A stretch of 46,562 nt of DNA from UBA1081 sp964443825. Its GTDB lineage: Bacteria > Bacillota > Clostridia > Oscillospirales > Acutalibacteraceae. Made by a program: the position numbers and the translations under genes. Under the pieces are notes generated by a model. The model saw only the letters and a program-made list of their open reading frames with translations. It had not been told where the DNA came from and searched no databases. The stretch covers positions 1-46,562 of the forward strand of contig CAYUEV010000007.1 of assembly GCA_964443825.1 (NCBI GenBank), in the 5' to 3' direction. This document shows, in pieces, positions 1 to 6,836 of this stretch. Every line of letters begins with the position of its first letter. Positions within the stretch are counted from its first letter, which is position 1.

Positions 1-1
1 C

Positions 2-136
2 TGTGGCGACCGATATTACCGGGTAGTCACTGAGACATGTGTTGTACGGACAATCTCTAAGGAAGCGCTTGCAAAGGCAGGAATTGTCAATTGTCTGGAT
101 TATTACAATGAGCGTCATGCTTTGAAGCTATGTTGA
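2..136 (+). CDS. Group II intron reverse transcriptase/maturase, C-terminal end (partial)
   Basis: Open from the window edge to TGA at 134-136, giving 44 residues that begin CGDRYYRVVTETCVVRT and end NERHALKLC. This resembles the extreme C-terminus of LtrA-like intron-encoded proteins, where the DNA-binding/endonuclease region lies. The catalytic reverse transcriptase domain would be upstream, outside the window. The stop codon sits immediately before domain V of the intron RNA, which is the usual position for an ORF placed in domain IV. These proteins aid splicing and target-primed reverse transcription. Assignment rests on a short stretch plus its position next to domain V. Confidence 0.75.
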   Translation, partial: CGDRYYRVVTETCVVRTISKEALAKAGIVNCLDYYNERHALKLC

Positions 137-201
137 ATCGCCGTATGCCGAACGGCACGTACGGTGGTGTGAGAGGGGAGAGAAAATCTTGCCTACTCGA
201 T
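137..201 (+). ncRNA. Group II intron domains V and VI
   Basis: Bases 137-168 fold as domain V: an eight-pair lower stem (ATCGCCGT with ACGGTGGT), a two-base AC bulge, and an upper GCC/GGC stem closed by a GAAC loop. The lower stem contains CGC at 139-141, at the place of the catalytic triad. Bases 173-198 form a domain VI-like stem whose CCTACTC arm leaves A195 unpaired as the probable branch point. Domain V is the metal-binding catalytic core and domain VI supplies the lariat branch. Pairings were read by eye. Confidence 0.8.
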
Positions 202-204
202 TAT

Positions 205-540
205 TTATTGAGATGATTTTACGTCCGCGTCCACAGCCCACCAGCCCAGAGAGAACGGCTTATTGTAGCCGAAATCGTAGGAGCGGTATATATTCATGTT
301 TTTAACGTCGAACGGCTCTATAACGTGGCAGTACCTGTGCGCCCGCCTCAGTTCCTCCGCGCTCATGCCGAGTCTGTCGCACACGGCCTTGGGCGGATCC
401 GGCTGGAAGTCCTCAAAGAACATTCCCTCGAACACGTCCCAGTTGCCGTAAAGCCACATATCCCTTAATTTGGGCGGCAGTATCTCCAGCTGTTTTATAT
501 AATCGGGCTGCGTTCTCATAAGAGCTATGTTGTCCGTCAC
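205..540 (-). pseudogene. Phage terminase large subunit (TerL) fragment
   Basis: A 111-codon minus-strand frame (GTG at 538-540) resembles the middle of phage large terminases, the motor that packages DNA into proheads. Recognisable stretches are VTDNIALM, DYIKQLEILPPKLRDMWLYG, NWDVFEGMFFEDF and YRSYDFGYNKPFSLGWWAVD, the last near the start of the nuclease half. Full proteins are several times longer. In the same frame the upstream sequence meets a TGA about 13 codons before the GTG, and the downstream end departs from the family after WWAVDAD and stops at 205-207, just before the intron boundary. It is therefore a two-sided remnant, probably of a decayed prophage. No other phage gene is visible in the window. 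Confidence 0.7.
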
Positions 541-890
541 AAGACCGAACGCCGAACCGCACGGCGGATTCCGCTTTCAAAATGCGTATGGGACATCCCG
601 TGATAGTTTGACAAACGCAGTGTTTTTGCCATTTGAAAGCAGTAATAGAATTTCTTCCCCAGTTTAGCGTAAGATTGATTTGAGTCATTTGGATGTCTCT
701 TGATACTATTGGGTTAATTACTTACATTATCCTGAAGGTTGCTCTTTTTTTGGTTCTTTCAATTTTGCACCTTTATATATCCTTAATCAAACAACTCCTT
801 TATGCTTAATTAATCAAGGAATTGCAATTATCCAAACGTCAAAATTACTCATGATTTTTTAAATTTAAGTTACTAAATTTTAAAAATTTA
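541..890. other. Intergenic region beyond the phage remnant; no gene recognised
   Basis: From 541 to about 700 the composition still resembles the terL remnant, and a short minus-strand frame can be read, but it overlaps terL in another frame and matches nothing I know. From 700 to 890 the sequence is strongly AT-rich with an eight-base direct repeat, TTAATCAA, near 782 and 809. I see no terminal inverted repeats or attachment site. The AT-rich stretch just before 891 could serve as an UP element for the promoter that follows. Confidence 0.5.
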
Positions 891-919
891 TTGCAATATT
901 TACTTTCGTACTGTATAAT
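891..919 (+). promoter_or_regulatory. Sigma-A promoter for the gtrA-adh-fucosidase-aldolase cluster
   Basis: TTGCAA at 891-896 and TATAAT at 914-919 are separated by exactly 17 bases. The region upstream is very AT-rich. The first start codon lies about 33 bases after the -10 box. The next four genes run in the same direction with short gaps up to the hairpin at 5240. Confidence 0.8.
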
Positions 920-951
920 AAAACCAAGCATACGCATAGGGAGTGGGTATT

Positions 952-1494
952 TTGGGCAAGTTAAAAGATTTAGACAGCAAGGCCGCTAAAAAGGGGTCCG
1001 CTATCAACACTTTGTGGCAGTTTGTTAAGTTTATAGTCGTGAGTTTAGGGGCGTTTGTTATCCAGTCTGTTCTGCCCATTATTATTCAGCTTTTTATGTC
1101 CGACGCTTTTATAAACCAGGAATACGAGTTTTTCGTTTTCGCGTCGGCGGGAGGAAACGGCAACGGTCTTGGGTTTTTTATTGCTTCCACTGTAAGCAAC
1201 GTCATAGCGCAAATAGTGTCGTTCTTTATTAACCGCGATAAGACTTTTAACTCCAGCGCCAATGTCGCCGTAACGCTTCCTATATATATTGTCTTTACAG
1301 TGGCGTTAATATGCTTTTCGGCGTGGTTCGCTCCTTTCCTTCAAGGGAAGCTTGTCACTTGGGGTTTGGCCGAGAAGTTAGCCACGTTTATATCTAACGC
1401 CGTCTGCGGAGCTATACAGTTCTTCCTCTATTTCCCCGTCGATAAACTGCTTTTCAAAAAGAAAAAAGAAGAACCCGCGAAAGATAAAGAATAA
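952..1494 (+). CDS. GtrA-like family polytopic membrane protein
   Basis: A 180-residue protein with four hydrophobic segments, roughly residues 24-48, 74-93, 104-126 and 138-158, and a basic C-terminal tail. The FFINRDKTF stretch after the second segment matches the conserved NFxxNRxxTF-like motif of the GtrA family, whose members are linked to moving lipid-linked sugars across the membrane or to teichoic acid and glycan decoration. I prefer TTG at 952 because AGGGAGTGG at 938-946 is well spaced from it; the in-frame GTG at 943 lies inside that ribosome binding site. It is the first gene after the promoter at 891-919 and precedes the alcohol dehydrogenase by 41 bases. The substrate cannot be read from the sequence. 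Confidence 0.75.
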   Translation: MGKLKDLDSKAAKKGSAINTLWQFVKFIVVSLGAFVIQSVLPIIIQLFMSDAFINQEYEFFVFASAGGNGNGLGFFIASTVSNVIAQIVSFFINRDKTFNSSANVAVTLPIYIVFTVALICFSAWFAPFLQGKLVTWGLAEKLATFISNAVCGAIQFFLYFPVDKLLFKKKKEEPAKDKE

Positions 1495-1535
1495 TTATAA
1501 TTTGTCGATTGTTTTCCTTAAAAGGACTGATTAAA

Positions 1536-2747
1536 ATGAATAAAAAAATTTATGAAACTTATTGCAGGACTTTTCAGGGCGTAATGAGAACCGCCATGAA
1601 TTTCCTCGACTGGACAGAGCCTGAACTCCTAAAAGGTCCGGGCGCGGTCAAGCGTCTTCCCGGGAAAGTTAAAGAGCTCGGTTACGACAACGTCCTCGTA
1701 GTGACCGATAAAGGTCTTATGGGGCTTCATTTGCTCGACCCTATGTTAGAGGAGCTCGAAAACTTAAAAATCTCCTATGTAATTTACGACGGCGTGCAGC
1801 CTAACCCGACTATCGACAACATAGAAGAGGCGAGATCCCTTTACATTGGCAACGGCTGTCAAGCGATAATCGCTTTCGGCGGCGGCTCTCCCATGGATTG
1901 CGCAAAGGCTTGCGGCGCGAGAATAGCGAGACCCGATAAGCAGATACCGAAGTTAAGGGGTCAGCTTAAAGTTCTTAAAAAGATACCTATGCTTTTCGCC
2001 GTGCCTACTACGGCGGGGACGGGGTCTGAAACTACTCTCGCGGCGGTTGTTTCGAATCCGGCGACGCATGAAAAAAACGCTATAAACGACCCGAGGCTTC
2101 GTCCTAAATACGCCGTTCTCGACCCGGAGCTTACCGTAGGACTTCCCCCTCATATAACGTCGACCACCGGCATGGACGCTTTAACGCACGCCGTAGAAGC
2201 TTACATCGGAAAAAGCAATACGAGGTATACCGAAGACAGAGCGAAACTCGCCGTAAGAATGATTTTTGACAACCTTGAAACGGCTTATAACGACGGTAAA
2301 AACATTAAAGCGAGAGAAAATATGCTTTTAGCGTCATATTACGCCGGAGTCGCGTTCACAAGAGCTTACGTAGGCTATGTTCACGCCATAGCTCACAATT
2401 TAGGCGGTATGTACGGGATACCCCACGGTCTCGCCAACGCCGTTATTCTCCCTTATGTCCTTGATTATTTCGGCGAATCCGCCTATAGCCGTTTAGCCGA
2501 TCTTTGCGTCGCGGCGGGTATTCCCTGCGACGGTAAAACGGACGAAGAAAAAGCCAAATTATTTATAGCCGAAATAAGGCGCATGAATAAGAGCATGAAC
2601 ATACCCGAAAAGTTTACCGAAATCAAAGAAGAGGACGTTTCCCTTATTGCCGACAGAGCGCTTAAAGAAGGCAATCCTCTTTACCCCGTGCCTAAAATTA
2701 TGGACAAAAACGACTGCGTTAAAATCATAAGAAACCTTATGGCGTAA
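1536..2747 (+). CDS. Iron-containing (group III) alcohol dehydrogenase
   Basis: A 403-residue cytosolic NAD(P)-dependent oxidoreductase of the Fe-ADH family. GGGSPMD at residues 115-121 is the nucleotide-binding turn and PTTAGTGSE follows. The four metal ligands are placed as Asp214, His218 (DALTHAVEAY), His283 (YVHAIAHNLGG) and His297 (GIPHG); the spacing D-x3-H and H-x13-H matches the FucO/DhaT type. ATG 1536 is chosen because AAAGGA at 1521-1526 is ideally spaced; a TTG at 1509 in frame has no such site. Family members reduce lactaldehyde, butyraldehyde or glycerol-derived aldehydes; which applies here is unknown. The adjacent fucosidase-like gene, eight bases downstream, makes lactaldehyde reduction a reasonable guess but not more. 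Confidence 0.9.
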   Translation: MNKKIYETYCRTFQGVMRTAMNFLDWTEPELLKGPGAVKRLPGKVKELGYDNVLVVTDKGLMGLHLLDPMLEELENLKISYVIYDGVQPNPTIDNIEEARSLYIGNGCQAIIAFGGGSPMDCAKACGARIARPDKQIPKLRGQLKVLKKIPMLFAVPTTAGTGSETTLAAVVSNPATHEKNAINDPRLRPKYAVLDPELTVGLPPHITSTTGMDALTHAVEAYIGKSNTRYTEDRAKLAVRMIFDNLETAYNDGKNIKARENMLLASYYAGVAFTRAYVGYVHAIAHNLGGMYGIPHGLANAVILPYVLDYFGESAYSRLADLCVAAGIPCDGKTDEEKAKLFIAEIRRMNKSMNIPEKFTEIKEEDVSLIADRALKEGNPLYPVPKIMDKNDCVKIIRNLMA

Positions 2748-2755
2748 GGAGTAGT

Positions 2756-4225
2756 ATGGAAGACTACCTTAAAACGATAGACAAGGTTATAGAAAAAGGT
2801 CCTTTCAAGGATTCTTGGGATTCTCTGTCGTCTTACCGTCCTCCCGAATGGTACGAAGGGCTGAAATTTGGTATTTTTATCCATTGGGGAATTTACAGCG
2901 TTCCCGCGTTTTTAGGCGAGTGGTACTCCCGAAATATGTATATAGAGGGAAGTCCCGAGTTTAAACATCACATAGAAACTTACGGCAAGCATAAGGACTT
3001 CGGCTACAAAGACTTTATAGAGATGTTTGACGCCAAAGAGTTCGACCCTTCGGAGTGGACTGCTCTTTTTAAAGAAGCGGGAGCGCAATACGTGGTTCCC
3101 GTTGCGGAGCATCACGACGGCTTTCAGATGTACGACAGTTCCATATCCGATTGGAACAGCTTTAAAATGGGTCCTAAAAGAGACGTTTTAGGGGAGCTTA
3201 CAAAAGAATTTGAAAAAGCGGGGCTTATAAACGGCGCGTCAAGTCACAGAGCCGAGCATTGGTTCTATATGGGGCGCGGTAAAAACTTTGACTCCGATAT
3301 AAAAGAACCTTTAAAGCGCGGCGACTTCTATTGGCCCTCTATGAAAGAGCCAGACGATGTTCACGACCTTTTTAGCAAACCTTATCCCACAAAGGAATTT
3401 TTAGACGACTGGCTTGTCAGAACTTGCGAGATAATCGATAAATACCGTCCGAAAATCATTTATTTCGATTGGTGGATTCAGCACGAGGCGTTTAAACCGT
3501 ACATTAAAAAACTCGCGGCGTACTACTATAACAGAGCTTGCGAATGGGGTACGGGCGCGGTTATAAACTATAAGCACGACGCTTTTATGTGGGGGACGGC
3601 CGTACCTGACGTCGAGCGCGGGCAGTACTCGCGGTGCGTTCCTTTCCTGTGGCAGGGCGACACGTCCGTAGCTAAGAACTCGTGGGGTTATACCGAGCAA
3701 AACGAATACAAAACGCCCGAGCAGATTGTAATGGACTTAGTCGATATAGCGAGCAAAAACGGAAGGCTTCTTTTAAATGTAGATCCCATGTCGTCGGGGA
3801 AAATGCCCAACGAAACCGTGAATATACTTCTTAAAATCGGCGAGTGGCTTAAAGTAAACGGAGAGGCTATTTACAACACTCGTCCTTACAGAAAAAGTCA
3901 GGAGGGCGACACTGAGATTGACGGCGGTCAGTTCTCCGACAACGAGCCTAAACCGTATACTTCCGAGGATATACGCTTTATGGTAAACGGCGGGAATATT
4001 TACGCCGTATGCCTTAATATGGAAGGTAAAGACAGCGTCCTCATTAAAACTTTAGGCGACCGGGACGCGTCAAAGAAGCCCAATTTCCACGGAATTATTA
4101 AATCCGTAAAAGTACTCGGAAACAGCAATCCTCCGATTTATACGAGGGATGAAAAAGGGCTTTTAATTAAAACCGACAGGGTAAAAGGTTCTATGCCGGT
4201 TACTTTTAAGATCGAAGTCGATTAA
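2756..4225 (+). CDS. GH29-family alpha-L-fucosidase-like hydrolase
   Basis: A 489-residue protein with GH29 landmarks: FGIFIHWGIYSVP near residue 40, EWYSRNMY, EHHDGFQMYDS near 120, and KIIYFDWW with Asp238 in the position of the catalytic nucleophile. GH29 enzymes release alpha-L-fucose from glycans with retention of configuration. No signal peptide is present, so it probably acts in the cytoplasm on imported oligosaccharides. The family motif usually written WFDG is YFDWW here, and LINGASSHRAEHWF replaces a more conserved active-site segment, so specificity may differ. The ribosome binding site TAAGGAG overlaps the stop codon of the dehydrogenase eight bases upstream, indicating translational coupling. 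No fucose isomerase, fuculokinase or fuculose-phosphate aldolase lies in the window. Confidence 0.85.
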   Translation: MEDYLKTIDKVIEKGPFKDSWDSLSSYRPPEWYEGLKFGIFIHWGIYSVPAFLGEWYSRNMYIEGSPEFKHHIETYGKHKDFGYKDFIEMFDAKEFDPSEWTALFKEAGAQYVVPVAEHHDGFQMYDSSISDWNSFKMGPKRDVLGELTKEFEKAGLINGASSHRAEHWFYMGRGKNFDSDIKEPLKRGDFYWPSMKEPDDVHDLFSKPYPTKEFLDDWLVRTCEIIDKYRPKIIYFDWWIQHEAFKPYIKKLAAYYYNRACEWGTGAVINYKHDAFMWGTAVPDVERGQYSRCVPFLWQGDTSVAKNSWGYTEQNEYKTPEQIVMDLVDIASKNGRLLLNVDPMSSGKMPNETVNILLKIGEWLKVNGEAIYNTRPYRKSQEGDTEIDGGQFSDNEPKPYTSEDIRFMVNGGNIYAVCLNMEGKDSVLIKTLGDRDASKKPNFHGIIKSVKVLGNSNPPIYTRDEKGLLIKTDRVKGSMPVTFKIEVD

Positions 4226-4288
4226 AAATATTATCAGGCGTTATTTTTCCGAAGCGTCGATCTAACAAACTAAAAAGAGAGGATTTTT

Positions 4289-5224
4289 ATGCCTTTAGTA
4301 TCAACAAAGGAAATGTTCAAAAAAGCTTACGAAGGCGGCTACGCCATAGGAGCTTTTAACGTAAACAATATGGAGATAATTCAAGGGATCACCGAAGCCG
4401 CTCAAGAGCTTTCGGCTCCTTTAATTCTTCAAGTGTCGGCGGGCGCGAGAAAATACGCTAAACACGCGTATCTTACGAAGCTTGTAGAAGCCGCCGTAGC
4501 CGAAACGGGATTGCCCATAGCGCTTCACCTTGACCATGGAGCCGATTTCGATATTTGCAAATCATGCGTGGACGGCGGTTTTACGTCCGTTATGATAGAC
4601 GGCTCAAAATATTCGTTTGAGGATAATATCGCTCTTACTAAAAAAGTCGTAGATTACGCTCACGCTCACGGCGTGGTAGTCGAAGGGGAACTTGGAAAAT
4701 TAGCCGGAATCGAGGACGATGTAAACGTATCCGCCGAAGACTCAAGTTACACGAATCCCGCCGAAGTAGAGGAGTTCGTTACGAGAACGGGCGTAGATTC
4801 TCTCGCGATAGCTATTGGCACAAGTCACGGCGCCTACAAATTTAGACCCGGACAAGACCCTAAAATCCGCATCGACATATTAGAAGAAGTCGAAAAAAGA
4901 CTTCCCGGTTTCCCGATAGTTCTTCACGGGGCGTCGAGCGTGCCGCAGGAGTTTGTCGATATTATCAACAAATACGGCGGGAATATGCCGGACGCCATAG
5001 GGATTCCCGAGTCGGAGCTTAGAAAAGCCGCTAAAAAAGCCGTTTGCAAAATAAATATAGACTCCGATTTGCGCCTCGCGATGACCGCCTCTATTCGCAA
5101 ATATTTTTACGAGCATCCCGATCATTTTGACCCAAGGCAGTATTTATCTCCCGCGAGAGAGGCGATAAAAAACATGGTCGCCCATAAAATTAAAGACGTT
5201 TTAGGTTGCGACGGAAAAGCGTAA
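4289..5224 (+). CDS. fba: Class II fructose-bisphosphate aldolase
   Basis: A 311-residue zinc-dependent aldolase that interconverts fructose 1,6-bisphosphate with dihydroxyacetone phosphate and glyceraldehyde 3-phosphate. Family marks are GAFNVNNMEI at the N-terminus, ALHLDHGADF with zinc ligand and catalytic Asp, VVEGELGKLAG, LAIAIGTSHGAYK, PIVLHGASSVP and KINIDSDLR. It belongs to the same superfamily as tagatose-bisphosphate aldolases (GatY/KbaY), so tagatose 1,6-bisphosphate is an alternative substrate, but sequence and length fit the Clostridium/Bacillus Fba type. ATG 4289 is preceded by AGAGAGG. It is followed by a strong hairpin (5240-5281). Confidence 0.92.
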   Translation: MPLVSTKEMFKKAYEGGYAIGAFNVNNMEIIQGITEAAQELSAPLILQVSAGARKYAKHAYLTKLVEAAVAETGLPIALHLDHGADFDICKSCVDGGFTSVMIDGSKYSFEDNIALTKKVVDYAHAHGVVVEGELGKLAGIEDDVNVSAEDSSYTNPAEVEEFVTRTGVDSLAIAIGTSHGAYKFRPGQDPKIRIDILEEVEKRLPGFPIVLHGASSVPQEFVDIINKYGGNMPDAIGIPESELRKAAKKAVCKINIDSDLRLAMTASIRKYFYEHPDHFDPRQYLSPAREAIKNMVAHKIKDVLGCDGKA

Positions 5225-5239
5225 CAAACCATAAAATAA

Positions 5240-5281
5240 GCGCCGGACTGCAAAACGCCTAAAGTCCGGCGTATGATTTTT
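5240..5281 (+). terminator. Hairpin with T-run after fba
   Basis: CGCCGGACT (5241-5249) and AGTCCGGCG (5263-5271) pair perfectly over nine bases around a 13-base loop, and a run of Ts follows at 5276-5281. It looks like an intrinsic terminator. The next gene starts only six bases after the T-run with no promoter between, so it probably works as a partial terminator or attenuator. Confidence 0.7.
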
Positions 5282-5286
5282 AGAAT

Positions 5287-6162
5287 ATGTACGAATTAGT
5301 AAAGGTTACCGATAAAACATTTTATATCGAAAGCCCCGCTAAAATCGGGATGTGTCTCATATCGCAAAATGAGGTTATTTTTATAGACTCGGGAAACGGC
5401 AAAGAAGCCGGCAGAAAGGCGAGGCAGATTCTCGATAAAAACTCTTTTACCCTTAAAGCGATCTACAACACTCACGGTCACGCCGACCACGCGGGCGGCA
5501 ACAAGTATCTTAAATCAAGAACGGGCTGCGAAATTTACGCGCCGGGAATCGAGTGCGATTTTGTAAATCATCCTCTTCTTGAGCCGTCCTATTTGTGGGG
5601 CGGCTATCCCATAAAAGAGCTTAAAAATAAATTTTTAATGGCGGAGGAGAGCGAGTGTCTGCCCCTTAAAGAAGGCGATCTTCCCGAAGGTTTTTCGTCA
5701 ATACCCCTTCCCGGTCATTTTTTTAGCATGACGGGATACGCAACGCCCGACGGGTGTGTGTTTTTAGCGGACTGTTTGGCGGGGGAGGAAACTTTTACAA
5801 AATATAAAATTCCGTTTTTATATGACGTGGAGTCTTACCTTGAAACCTTAGAGAACGTTAAGGCTATGGACGCTTTTATGTTTATCCCTTCTCACGCGAA
5901 AGTTACCGATAACATAGCACCTTTAGCGCAATACAATATAGATAAGACTTACGAAACGGCTGAAAAAATCGCCGGAATCTGTAAAATCCCCAAAACATTC
6001 GAGAAAATCCTTAAAGAAGTTTTTGAAACTTTCGATATGGAAATGACTTTCGAGCAATACGCCATGACGGGCAGTACGGTAAAATCGTTTTTGTCTTACT
6101 TAAAAGACAAGGGCGAAGTTAAGGCTTACATTGAAGATAACGAATTGCTATATAGCCGTTAA
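5287..6162 (+). CDS. Metallo-beta-lactamase-fold hydrolase
   Basis: A 291-residue MBL-fold protein. THGHADHAGG at residues 62-71 is the HxHxDH metal motif; further ligands are the His of PLPGHFFSMTGY, the Asp of FLADCL and the His of FIPSHAK. The fold hydrolyses thioesters, lactones or phosphoesters using two metal ions; a glyoxalase II-like or general hydrolase role is possible, but no family-specific motif settles it. Start ATG 5287 has no visible Shine-Dalgarno sequence and lies right after the fba hairpin. It ends ten bases before rpe, whose ribosome binding site overlaps its stop, so the two are likely coupled. Confidence 0.8.
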   Translation: MYELVKVTDKTFYIESPAKIGMCLISQNEVIFIDSGNGKEAGRKARQILDKNSFTLKAIYNTHGHADHAGGNKYLKSRTGCEIYAPGIECDFVNHPLLEPSYLWGGYPIKELKNKFLMAEESECLPLKEGDLPEGFSSIPLPGHFFSMTGYATPDGCVFLADCLAGEETFTKYKIPFLYDVESYLETLENVKAMDAFMFIPSHAKVTDNIAPLAQYNIDKTYETAEKIAGICKIPKTFEKILKEVFETFDMEMTFEQYAMTGSTVKSFLSYLKDKGEVKAYIEDNELLYSR

Positions 6163-6172
6163 AGGAGTTTTT

Positions 6173-6817
6173 ATGCTTATTTCACCATCTATATTGGCGT
6201 CCGATTTTTCCCGTTTAGGAAGCGAAATTAAATCAATGGAAAACGCCCGCGCCGATTTTATCCATATCGACGTTATGGACGGTATTTTCGTCCCCAATAT
6301 AACGATAGGTCTTCCCGTAATAGAGAGCGTAAGAAAAGTTACCAAAACGCCTTTCGACGTTCATCTTATGATAGAAAAGCCATCGCGTTACGTAATTGAT
6401 TTTATAAAAGCGGGAGCTGATATAATCACGTTTCACCAAGAGGCCGAGGAAGATATAAACGAAACTATAAATAAGATAAATTCCCGCGGGGCGAAAGTCG
6501 GTATAGCCATCAAGCCCGATACTCCCGCCGAAAGCGTTTTTCCGTATCTCAATAAAATCTACATGGTTCTCTGTATGACGGTAGAACCGGGGTTCGGCGG
6601 GCAGAAGTTTATCCCCGAAACTATGGAAAAAGTAAAGAAGATCAGAAAAAGAGCCGACGATTTAGGACTTAATCTTCATATCGAAGTGGACGGCGGGATA
6701 AATAAAGAAACCGCTAAAATCGCCGCGAAATCAGGCGCCGATATTTTAGTCGCCGGAAGTTATATTTTTAACGCGGAAGACAGAGCGCTCGCGATAAAGA
6801 CCCTTAAAGAGCGGTAA
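6173..6817 (+). CDS. rpe: Ribulose-phosphate 3-epimerase
   Basis: A 214-residue TIM-barrel enzyme interconverting D-ribulose 5-phosphate and D-xylulose 5-phosphate in the pentose phosphate pathway. Family signatures in order: ISPSILASDFSRLG, DFIHIDVMDGIFVPNIT, FDVHLMI, MTVEPGFGGQKF, IEVDGGIN and VAGSYIF. The metal-binding His/Asp pairs and catalytic Asps lie in these stretches. Start ATG 6173 follows AAAGGAG at 6161-6167; an in-frame TTG at 6131 lies inside the upstream gene and lacks a site. Length is close to the family norm of about 220. An allulose-phosphate epimerase specificity cannot be excluded. Confidence 0.93.
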   Translation: MLISPSILASDFSRLGSEIKSMENARADFIHIDVMDGIFVPNITIGLPVIESVRKVTKTPFDVHLMIEKPSRYVIDFIKAGADIITFHQEAEEDINETINKINSRGAKVGIAIKPDTPAESVFPYLNKIYMVLCMTVEPGFGGQKFIPETMEKVKKIRKRADDLGLNLHIEVDGGINKETAKIAAKSGADILVAGSYIFNAEDRALAIKTLKER

Positions 6818-6836
6818 ATTAAAAGGCGGTGAAAAT

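Larger units (their letters stand above)
1..201 (+). mobile_element. Group II intron, 3' end only (cut by window edge)
   Basis: The first 201 bases are the tail of a group II retrointron. Seen: the last codons of a maturase-like protein (2-136), directly followed by a domain V-like hairpin (137-168) and a domain VI-like stem with a bulged A at 195. The 3' boundary is placed at T201 because group II introns end in AY about seven bases after the branch A. The 5' part lies outside the window, so class and completeness are unknown. The element is oriented plus, opposite to the terminase fragment that begins four bases later, suggesting insertion into or beside a prophage remnant. The combination of protein and ribozyme signals makes the identification strong; the exact 3' junction is inferred. 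Confidence 0.85.

Noticed and set aside
413..688. 91-codon minus-strand frame overlapping the terL fragment
   Set aside because: It runs across terL in another frame, has no recognisable domain and no good start signal; probably chance.
952..5224. Complete L-fucose utilisation operon
   Set aside because: Only the hydrolase and a FucO-like dehydrogenase fit. The aldolase is of the fructose-bisphosphate type and the isomerase, kinase and transporter are absent.
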